From Massariosphaeria phaeospora (Eukaryota; Ascomycota; Dothideomycetes; Pleosporales), in the NCBI GenBank assembly GCA_011032825.1, contig JAADJZ010000014.1, positions 186,001-250,000 on the forward strand: a stretch of DNA of 64,000 nt. Direction: 5' to 3'. How positions within the stretch are numbered: the stretch's first letter is position 1; each line of letters begins with the position of its first letter. Shown here piece by piece: positions 20,930 to 28,967 of this stretch. Position numbers and translations under genes: made by a program. The notes under the pieces were generated by a model. The model saw only the letters and a list, made by a program, of their open reading frames with translations. It did not search any database and was not told where the DNA came from.

Positions 20930-22288
20930 TACGCGATCCCGCCATTCATTATCTACAAAGAGCGCGTTCACATCTCAGCATGGTACGAGGAGAACTCTAT
21001 ACCTGGCAATTAAAAGCTCTCAGTCTCTGAGAACGGCTGGACAAACAACGCTCTTGGTCTTAAGTAGTTGAAGCATTTTGACGCGCATACAAAGGCGCGT
21101 CAGGTAGGAGAGTATCAGCTGCTCATTTTGGACGGCCATGAGAGCCACCAATCTCAGGATTTCAAAGACTATTGCCTTGAGTACAAGATCCTCACGCTCT
21201 GCATGCCGGCCCATTCATCCCATATCCTTCAGCCGCTGGATGTGGTCTGCTTCTCGCAGCTGAAGCTGAAGTACTCCCAACGCGTTCGAGACTTGGCGCG
21301 CTGGCGCGTCTTCCATATCAACAAGGAAGGCTTCCTGCCAGCCTTTAGAGACGCGTTTTTCGAGGTATTTACGACAGAGAACTGCAAGAAGGCCTTTGAG
21401 GCCTCAAGGCTAGTCCCTATCAACGCGCAGGTGGTCCTTGATCGTCTTGAAGTACGGCTGTGTACCCCGCTACTACCCCCCGCACCAGAGACGCCGTGGC
21501 AGTCAAAGACTCCAAGCAATACGCTTGAATTTGAATCGCAATCAAAGCTTATTACTACTAAGCTTGGTTCCTCTCCATCATCTCTAAAGGATGGGGTTAA
21601 TCAGCTTGTCAAAGGGTCTTACTAGATGGCCCATCAGGTTGAGCTAATGCGCGATCGAATCTCTAGCCTTGAAAAGACTATTGAAGAAGCAACAAAAAGA
21701 AAATTACAAAAACAAAAGCAGATTCAGACAGGTAGCACAATAGAGTATAGTAATAGATCAGCGCAGGTAGCTGCTAAAGCGTCTACAGCACTTTAGCTAT
21801 CAAAGAAAGCGCGTAGTAGAGAGGGTTAAGAAAGGGCACAACTAGCTCTACGGCGCTGTAGAAACTGTAGTAATACAGGGCACAATGCCTAAACCTGCCA
21901 AAAGGATACAGAAGAAGCTTCTGAATCTGAAGCTAGCACGACGTACGCAGGTTCCTTGTTCGATAGCGATTAATTTGATGTTCTTTGAGATAAGTTGGTT
22001 GTGCCAAGATATTTTGTCGGGTTTACTAGTCTGTTGGGTTCGCTGGTACTTTACGTTACTTAGTACAGCTTAAAACTTCAAAATACATACAATATAAATA
22101 AAAAAAGCTTTATAATTAGCGTACTTAGCTGCTTTAAACAAGTGTTTAGCCGTTAAATGTAAAAGCGTAGAAAAGTTACTACAGCTTTTTAAAATAGCTT
22201 TTGTAAGTAAACTACTTTTTTTGTAGCTATTTGCGCAAATAAAAGTGCTTTGTTGCTTAACTTTATTTACTGTTGGTTTACAAGTGTA

Positions 22289-22497
22289 AAAGAGAAAAAC
22301 AAGTGCACAAGTAACTAATCTTTGTATATTAGTTCGTGTGTGTTCTATCTACGATAGGACGAAATAGTTTTATATACTACTTATAAGCTTGCTTTGTGTT
22401 TGCTACTACACAAAGTAGTAGTAAAGAAAGCTGCATGCTTGCGCTGTGTGTACGTTACACAGCACCTAGCTGTGCAAAAGCAAAGAAGTACAAACAC
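22289..22497 (+). repeat. Direct repeat copy 1 (LTR-like)
   Basis: About 209 bp, matching 23010-23218 except for C/T and G/A differences. Contains several small palindromes (for example around ACTACACAAAGTAGTAG). Confidence 0.75.
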
Positions 22498-22653
22498 TAG
22501 CAACTTTTTTTTTGTAGTAAAAAAGTGTGTGTAGTTGTAAAAAAACAATAGGCGTAAAAAAAAAGTTGTAGCTACAAGCGTAAAAAAAAAGTTGTAGCTA
22601 TAAGTGTAAAAGAAAGAAAAGTTAGTTAGTAAATACTGTAATGGGCTGAAAGC

Positions 22654-22825
22654 CCTATGGATTGCCTCGGTCGTAGGACCTTGGTGGCTATTGACGCTGT
22701 ACGTAACAGCTCCGACGATACCCAGGAGAGCCCCGCTGGCCTATGGATTGCCTCGGTCGTAGGACCTTGGTAGCTATTGACGCTGTACGTAACAGCTCCG
22801 ACGATACCCAGGAGAGCCCCGCTGG
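22654..22825 (+). repeat. Two tandem 86-bp units
   Basis: 22654-22739 and 22740-22825 both start CCTATGGATTGCCTCGG and differ at a single base (GGTGGCT against GGTAGCT). They lie in the GC-richer core of the LTR-like insert. The high identity contrasts with the ruined sequence around it. Confidence 0.9.
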
Positions 22826-23009
22826 TTTCCGGTTAACGAAGGCCCTGCGGTATTGGGTCTCTACATAGCCTCCGAGAGCGCTCCGCAGGTGCTCCGGAAG
22901 CTGACTAACTATAAGGTATATAGAGCTCTCTTGTCCGCGCTGTAGATAGACTCTATCGAATTCATCACATTCTTTATCTGGAACCTGCCTTCCTAGGCGA
23001 TCCCCTTTC

Positions 23010-23218
23010 AAAGAGAAAAACAAGTGCACAAGTAACTAATTTTTGTATATTAGTTCGTGTGTGTTCTATCTACGATAGAACAAAATAGTTTTATATACTA
23101 CTTATAAGCTTGCCTTGTGTTTGCTACTACACGAAGTAGTAGTAAAGAGAGCTGCATGCTTGCGCCGTGTGTACGTTACACAGCACCTAGCTATGCAAAA
23201 GCAAAAAAGTACAAACAT
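23010..23218 (+). repeat. Direct repeat copy 2 (LTR-like)
   Basis: Second copy, offset 721 bp from the first. The transition-only differences between copies fit RIP. Confidence 0.75.
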
Positions 23219-24560
23219 TTACTAGTTAGCAAATAGCTTACTGCAAGCTTTATAAGTAGCTGCTATTAAAACTAAGCAATACAACGTTTTTGTAGCTTTA
23301 TTTTTATCTAGATAAACAAACAACGACATTAGATTAGCGTAGCTAAAGCAAGTATTTAATTGCTGTACAAAGCAAAAAGCGCGTTGCAAAAAAAACTAGC
23401 GTTTCTTTATACTTAACAGCTATAGCAGTTACTTTACAAAAAAGTTTATTAACTAACGTTACTACAACTTTTATTATATACTTTTTGTTATATTTCTACT
23501 TTATAGTACTTATACGCTTTAGCTACTTAACGTTGTTTACTTTAAACTTTTTTTTAGCTTTTACTTAAAAAAGCTTACAGCTTACTTTTAAAAAAGCTAA
23601 AAGCTTATTCTAGTCGCAAAGAGAAACTTTTTTCTACTATTCTAAAGTGCCTAGCAGTTTGCTTTTACAACAAAAACAATTTTTAAGTTTTTTAAAGCTA
23701 CTAGTATATAGCCTATAGAGCTAGAGACTATACTTAAACGCTTTAAAAAAAAAGCCTAAAAGAGCACGCGGGTTTTTTAGCGCTTACTAATAGTAACTAG
23801 CGTTAGATGCAGCGTCTTGTACGCTTTGCAGTAAAAAATACTACTACAAAAAGTCAAAAACGCTTTTTTAAACGCTTTACTTACTTTTAGCTTAAAACAA
23901 GCTGCTACACTATAAGAACAATAGCTTAAAAAAAGCTTTTAGTATTAAAAAAAAGTATAAAAAGCGCAGCAAACTTTTTAACTTGCAGTAGCGCAAAAAG
24001 TACTACAGTAGTGCTATTTTCTAGTTTTTGCGCAAGCTAAAAAAAGCACGTGCACAAAAAGTAGTAGTACAATAACAAAAGCATAAAAAGTAGCTTGCAA
24101 AGGCAAACAAGAAAAAGCTTTAAGCTGCTACTAAGTTTTTTTTAAAAAAAAAAGTTAAAAAAAAGCGTGTAGCAAAAGAGAAAGCTAAGGTAGTAAAAAA
24201 TAAAATAAAAGCCAAACAAGCAGCTGCTTGCGCAGCTAAAATTAAAGCTTAAAATACTAAAAAAGCATTCACAACTGCTTAAACAAGTAAGCGTAAAGTT
24301 TTAAAAAAGCTTTTAGCAAAAAGCAAGTAACAAAGACGTAGTAGTAGCTCTACAGCTGTCGCAGCGTTTCTAGAAGCTATACTAGCTGCTCTACTTAAAG
24401 TTAACTTTTGTAGCTGCACTATTAACGTTCTACGTAAATATAGATAATACAAGTTAATTGCAAGCATGTTAAAAGTCTTTTTACTAAATTTTTTTATAAA
24501 AATAGCTATTCTAGCTGTTACAATAACTTTATCTTTGTAGTAGTAAGCATGTTGTTCGGC

Positions 24561-24600
24561 AATCGTTACGCGTCCTCGATCGCTACGCGTCCGTGCACGG
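24561..24600 (-). repeat. Right terminal inverted repeat of element C
   Basis: Reverse complement of the left end with a few differences, mostly transitions. Followed directly by TA and then 16 bp of host DNA before element E. Confidence 0.88.
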
Positions 24601-24618
24601 TAAGCCGGATGCGGGCTA

Positions 24619-26335
24619 CGAGGAGCTCGTATTTAGTGTGTCATAAGCGAAATCTTAGCCTCCCATCCCATCTCCGTTCCGAACAGCCCACCACATTAAA
24701 AGCGACTTAACTTTATCAATTTACACCCAAAACTTACAAATAATGGCTCGAATTAATCGCAGAACGGAGTTCGATTATTCTACGCCAAAAGAACGATGCA
24801 ATAAGACCCGCCGGAGGGAGCTTAATCCAGTGCAGAGAGCCTTCGTCGCGGGGGCAGTTCTCCACGGCAATGCATCAGTCAATTCATGCGCCAAACTGCT
24901 AGGTGTTGATCAAGGGGGGCTATCCAAGATGCTGCAGAAGGTGAAGAGCAGGGCAGAAGAGTCAGGCCTCCCTATTACAGATCCAATTCACTATGAGAAC
25001 GATATAGGGCGTGGGAGACCTCACCTCCTTACACAACAACAAAAGGAAGAGATTATCCATATAGCCACCCAAGATCGTGAGCACCGCGAGAAGGAGTCAT
25101 GGCAGGCAATAGCGCATAGAGATTTCGCCCATATACCTCATATTTCGAAATCTACGTTCGAAAACGTCATGTACGAAGCTGGCTACGCACGTAGGGCACT
25201 AGGTTTTAGGCCTACTTTGACTGACGATCAATGTACTACTCGCTATAAGTAGGCCCTTGCTCACAATCCTGATAAATACGAGAGAGGAGATGGCAAGGGG
25301 TTCAACTTCCGGCAAGTTGTATACACTGACGAAACGCCTGCTCGCGTTGGAGAGCAGAGAGGCATGAAAAGAGCTTGGTGTAAACCCAGAGAAGAGTATC
25401 ATAAAGATGTCAAGAAGCCGAAGCTTCGTAATACCTGCACCTTGCAGTTTTACGGCGCTTTTACATACGGAGAGAAGGGACCTGGCCACATATACACCAA
25501 GGAAACCAAAGAGGAAAAAGCTGTGGCCGCCAAAGCTCTACAGAAAGAGAAAAAGGAGAACAAGGCTCAACGGCAGAACCTTGTTCCGCTTGCCCGGCGT
25601 GTTTTACGCTCTATGGGAGACTCTGAAATCAACTCCCGCAAACAGGCCTGGCGCAAGGATTTGGAGCACACGCGTGGGGACCGTACACGGGGGGGAATTG
25701 ACAGTTACAGACATCGTGAGAAGGTGCTCAAGCCTCTACTTGTGCCTTGGATCAAGCAGCTTCAACAGAAAGGCAAAACTGACGTCGTACTGTTAGAGGA
25801 CGGTGCCCCAGCACACGCCTCAAAGATTGCTACAGAGTTTCTAAAGGTCTCACACGTCTCTAAGTTGCCTTGGCCCGGCCACTCACCCGACGTCAACGCG
25901 GAGGAGCATGCTTGGCTATAGATTAGGTGTCACATTACAAAAGATTACTCGCCGTCAACCTGCGAAAGCGAGTGCCGCAAACACTGGGAGGAGGAGTGGC
26001 AAAACCTGCCTATAGAGGCAATCAACAGGTAGATTGATCACGTCCCTGAGATTGTACGCAGGATCATCGATCATGGAGGCGATAATGACTTCCATGGGTG
26101 AAGATAGGGGGGATAGTCATTAGTAAGTAGCATTGGGTCGAGGGACCTCCTAAAACACCAAATCTTGGCCTCATCTTTTCCTATTTAGACTATGTTATCC
26201 AGAACATCGAGGTCGCACATAAATATCACGAATAAATGCGTATTTAGCCGATTTTGTATGTGATTTTGTATAATGGGGGGGTCTTGGGAGCATGACCAAG
26301 ATCTCGCTTATGACACACTAAATACGAGCTCCTCG
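24619..26335 (+). mobile_element. Element E: 1.7-kb Tc1/mariner-like transposon
   Basis: 1717 bp with 38-bp inverted repeats (24619-24656, 26298-26335) that start CGAGGAGCTCGTATTTAGTG and differ at one site (A/G). TA flanks both ends (24617-24618, 26336-26337). It carries a plus-strand DDE transposase with three stops. It is independent of element C, being separated from it by 16 bp of host DNA (24601-24616), and its repeats are unrelated to those of A-D. Confidence 0.92.
24743..26101 (+). pseudogene. Element E transposase (DD34E-type) with three TAG stops
   Basis: One frame of 453 codons starting MARINRRTEFDYSTPKERC. The N-terminal half has HTH-like character (NSCAKLLGVDQGGLSKMLQ). The DDE core shows VYTDETPARVGEQRG, VVLLEDGAPAHASK and WPGHSPDVNAEEHAW. 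I count 34 residues between the second Asp and the catalytic Glu, which fits the Tc1 group. Stops are all TAG, at 25250-25252, 25919-25921 and 26030-26032. The last two fit TGG-to-TAG. Frame and catalytic residues are otherwise kept, so the damage is light and fairly recent. Confidence 0.88.
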
Positions 26336-26337
26336 TA

Positions 26338-26854
26338 GACGGGCGAGGCAGCGTTTTGCAAACACCATCGCCAGGCATCGCACCTAAACACACATTAAGA
26401 GACACTCACGTTATCCTTACAAACATGCAAGCACTCCGTTCTCAGGCCTATCTCCATCTGCACAGTAGCTTCTCGAATACGTCGGCCGCTCACCGCCGTT
26501 CGGAAGGCACCCGCATAGAACTTTAGATCCACCTCATCCACCGTACGACCTACAAATAGACTTCATTTTCGCTCTTCATCTTGGCACCCTATCACCAAGG
26601 CTGCGGTGCAAGGTAAGGCTGTACCTCGACTGAGACCTCCGTGTCACATCTTTCAGCCAGTAGATAGCGACCCCGACGGTGGACAAACTACCAAGTAACT
26701 GAGCGTTGCGACACCCTGTGCACCGCCATTTTCGTCATGCTTCCAGCATCGTGCTACCCACACTCCGCCCAGAATTCTCGCTTCATCTGCCCTCCGCATC
26801 TCACACCCGTTCGCAATCTATCCCTAGTGCTTGCCATCTTCACTCACGGCAACT
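26338..26854. other. Host DNA between element E and the next gene
   Basis: GC content returns to normal. No ORF with recognisable motifs is seen. Probably upstream sequence of the broken gene at 26855. Confidence 0.4.
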
Positions 26855-27939
26855 ATGCTCAGCGCCTCGGAAATCAAGCTGTTATTCATCTTCCTCTACC
26901 TCCACCTCCTCATACCCACCACGTCATCATCCACCTGCCACCCCCTCGACCCCTAAAACCCCAACAAACAGCCATCTTACGCGCCCTGCCCCAACCTCCC
27001 CACCATCTGCTGTCCTTTCAACCACGGCGGCTCCTCGAACCAAGACCCCGGCCAAGTACCCGACACGTGCCTCCCTAACGGCGTCTGTCAGACCACCAGT
27101 ATTCAGAGCATGACGGGGGATAGAATATCAGACGTGGTGGCGCAGTTATTGCACGGATGCGGATTGGGCGGGTGACAAGTGTTTGGATGTGTGTAGGGAC
27201 GAAGTACGTGTAATCTGATAACAGGTGTAAAGTCGGGTGTGTTGCTGACTCTGCATGGAAGCCGATCGATTCGTCTAGTGGCACTGTCCAGCTTACGCCA
27301 TGCGATGGTCTACGGTGGTGCTGTGGCGAAACGCAGGACTGTTGTGGGTCAGGGGACCCGCGGGCTTTTGTGATAGCGCCGGAGTTTGGAGTTGCTGTTG
27401 GGGACCTCGCAACGGTCGTTATGCCTAGCATACTCTCGGACCCTATCCAATTGATCGCTGATCCTACCATAATTTTCTCTTCGACGTCCGTTATCCCGCC
27501 ATCAGACGCACGTTCTCAGTCATCTTCGCTTTTCATAGCTTCAGATCCACCGGCTTTGAAAAGCTCGCAATCGAGAGCATCGGCCTCGTCTCCATCATCC
27601 CTGGTCTCATCATCGCCATCCTCATCCACCGCGCCGAAACCTATCAGCGCTCTCCCCACCACAACACCAACTCAAACCCCGCACACAGAAAGCAACAAGC
27701 TCTTAACCGGCGTAAAAGCAGGCATCGGAGTCGTAGCAGCAATAGCACTGCTCGCATTTCTAGCCGCGATTTACTTCACTATCCAAGCGTTACACCCAAG
27801 CAGGAGGTCAGTACCAGTTCAGAGCGGCGCGCACTTGATTCAGCAAGAGTCGGCGCCTGTGATGGGAAAGACTACTGTGACGGCGCCGCTGGGTACGGGA
27901 TACCCGGAGCTGCCGATATGGACCGGAAGGGAGAAGTGA
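26855..27939 (+). pseudogene. Broken gene for a Cys-rich, single-pass surface protein
   Basis: The pieces read, in order: a signal peptide (MLSASEIKLLFIFLYLHLL), then CHPLDP and an in-frame TAA at 26954-26956. The same frame continues with YAPCPNLPTICCPFNHGG and CLPNGVCQTT. A shift between about 27114 and 27130 leads to YQTWWRSYCTDADW and CLDVCRDE, and a second shift near 27213 leads to LTPCDGLRWCCGETQDCCG. A Ser/Pro stalk, one membrane segment (GIGVVAAIALLAFLAAIYF) and a short tail complete it. This order matches fungal CLPNG.C membrane proteins. No GT-AG intron of normal length explains the shifts. The 27370-27939 part is still one open frame. Confidence 0.65.
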
Positions 27940-27999
27940 GATCCAACGGTGTGGTATTTGAAGTACGGGTAGGCATGTGGTACTAGCTGTAGAGAGTTT

Positions 28000-28400
28000 G
28001 AGAGGAGAATGAAATCATTGGTCTATGTCTATCGAAATCATGCACACAAAGGAAACTGATAGGTTGAGGAGGTGTGGTGGGAGGAGGATTGTGAATGGAG
28101 AGTTGATGGGGAGGGTGGGATGAAGAGGGAGGTAGGGGGGTCAAGGTGCTGAGATAGGAGGTTGACGGGAAGGGAAGTGACGAGGAGGTAGGATGACGAG
28201 TAGGAAGATTAACGAGATGCAAACGTGACGAGCATGAAAGTGACAAGGGGGTAGGATAACGAGAAGGCGAAGGGGGAAATGAGGTAAGACGGCGAGAAGA
28301 AAAAGCGGGAAGGGACAAAGATGTAGGCTGGTGCAAAGGAAAAGTGGTGAGAAAGGAAGGTGAAGGGAGGAGAGGGAGACGCAGGCGATAGGAAACCCAG
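28000..28400 (+). repeat. 400-bp purine-rich tract with degenerate GA repeats
   Basis: The plus strand is dominated by G and A (runs such as GGGAGGAGGATTG, GAAGGCGAAGGGGGAAATGAG). Within it the phrase AAGTGAC[GA]AGG[AG]GGTAGGAT recurs near 28172 and 28229, pointing to an eroded tandem repeat. Long ORFs on the minus strand are low-complexity Pro/Ser/Leu products of this bias and are not called. Confidence 0.6.
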
Positions 28401-28540
28401 CGGGAAGAGAAGCCCCGCAAAGACACCCGACTCCACGTCTCACACGCCTCCACATCCAACCCAACTCCACGCCCTGCCCATTTCCACCCGACAATCCATA
28501 CGCCGTCCGATCGTTGAGCCGAGTTGAAAAAGAGTCGTAG

Positions 28541-28900
28541 TCGAAATGCGGTCCCACCACTAACCCCGCCCTGTCGGCAAGGACGCCGCAAAGACTTTAT
28601 TTCGAATGACGAAAAAGAGCTGTAGAAGCTAGTCAGTGTTCAATGGAAAATGGGTGCAAGGGTACTTGCCAAAATAAAGCGAAAAGTAGACGGAAGAGGA
28701 CGCCAATCAATGCGAAAAAATGGCGATGTCGAAACTCGGTCCCACCACTGACCCCGCGCTGGCGATGAGGACGCCGCGAGACTTTATTACTAAACGGAAG
28801 AGGGTCCTGCAAAAGCTAGTTAGTGTTCAATAGAATAGGGGATAGGGTACTTGCCAAGGTAAGAGAACAGTAGAACGGGAGAGGATGCCACCGAATACCG
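28541..28900 (+). repeat. Imperfect tandem duplication, period about 188 bp
   Basis: Unit 1 starts TCGAAATGCGGTCCCACCAC at 28541 and unit 2 starts TCGAAACTCGGTCCCACCAC at 28729. Matching landmarks follow in the same order: GGACGCCGC, GACTTTATT, AGCTAGT.AGTGTTCAAT and GGGTACTTGCCAA. Differences include indels. It lies just 3' of the repeat-rich basic protein gene. Confidence 0.8.
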
Positions 28901-28967
28901 AAGCCCAAAACCGAAGATGCCGAAAGCGAACATGGCAAGAGTCGATAAGATGGGGGTGTCGCAATCC

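Larger units (their letters stand above)
18148..21830 (+). pseudogene. Element B transposase, split by D and carrying stops
   Basis: The plus-strand frame starts at an ATG (MFQPTNALLHQHE). It runs through an HTH region (HRAAASAFNVKHHTL), GGELVGK, the first catalytic region (IHNFDETGF), GDREWVTVIQ and CAAGY, and is then cut by D at 18792. It resumes at 20932 with AIPPFIIYKERV, continues through LLILDGHESHQSQDF and PAHSSHILQPLDVV, and ends near 21830. Stops lie at 18196 (TAG) and in GKN*AKRF, GF*IGV, GN*KLS and LK*LKHF. Most sit at expected Trp or Gln codons, as RIP would produce. All three catalytic Asp regions are still recognisable. Confidence 0.82.
18068..22056 (+). mobile_element. Element B: 1.85-kb Fot1/pogo-like transposon inside C, interrupted by D
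   Basis: Ends read ACGTAAAGYACCAGCGAACC inward, with about 46 bp matched and a tandem GTGAACCCGAC-like motif. TA flanks both sides (18066-18067, 22057-22058). Subtracting D and its duplicated TA (2140 bp) leaves 1849 bp, against 1850 bp for element A. Removing B plus one TA restores the C transposase alignment with equal residue counts. A and B share a transposase lineage but have different inverted repeats, so they are separate families. Confidence 0.87.
22289..23243. mobile_element. 955-bp LTR-like insert inside element C
   Basis: The C transposase alignment breaks at 22288/22289 and resumes in frame at 23244. Inside lie two direct repeats (22289-22497 and 23010-23218, offset 721) that differ only by transitions at roughly ten sites. 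Between them is an AT-rich patch and a GC-richer core of about 370 bp. The first repeat starts exactly at the insertion edge, as an LTR would. I could not find clear TG...CA ends or a target-site duplication, and no protein is recognised. It may be a TRIM-like non-autonomous LTR element or a local duplication. Confidence 0.55.
15783..24250 (+). pseudogene. Element C transposase, destroyed by C-to-T/G-to-A changes and split by inserts
   Basis: Read on the plus strand after removing the inserts, the frame matches the D transposase segment by segment. HFTY.AIA matches SFSYRKVA; YELIEYIKNLTKQ matches KELVRYIEGLTEQ; IIQNFA is identical to MIQNFA but for one residue; TTRIDVLRYKA matches TTGIDGNRHKA; YNINKKSF matches YNMDEKSF; FILNSYSSY matches LILDGHASH; NVVYF matches DVVLF. 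The three catalytic Asp codons are now Asn (22097-22099, 23415-23417, 23529-23531). Many Trp and Gln codons are stops. The 3' limit is approximate: the Lys-rich tail near 24200 is out of frame with the rest. It cannot make an active enzyme. Confidence 0.82.
15681..24600 (+). mobile_element. Element C: outer pogo/Fot1-like transposon, RIP-degraded, carrying four nested inserts
   Basis: Bounded by about 40-bp terminal inverted repeats. Both ends begin CCGTGCACGGACGCGTAGCG when read inward, and each is flanked by TA (15679-15680 and 24601-24602), as expected for Tc1/mariner-pogo insertion. The span is 8920 bp. Subtracting A (1850+2), B with D (3989+2) and the LTR-like insert (955) leaves about 2122 bp, close to D (2138 bp). 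The remaining sequence is very AT-rich. Its plus-strand frame aligns along its length with the D transposase. C is thus an old, heavily mutated member of the D family, and the host of the other insertions. Confidence 0.88.

Noticed and set aside
22688..23029. 113-codon minus-strand ORF in the LTR-like insert
   Set aside because: It spans the 86-bp tandem repeat and the second direct repeat, lacks motifs, and is probably chance in a GC-richer patch.
22289..23243. Call as a complete LTR retrotransposon
   Set aside because: No clear TG...CA termini, primer-binding site, target duplication or polyprotein was found; only the direct repeats support it.
28141..28591. Three overlapping minus-strand ORFs rich in Pro, Ser and Leu
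   Set aside because: They are the translation of the purine-rich tract and change frame without conserved content.
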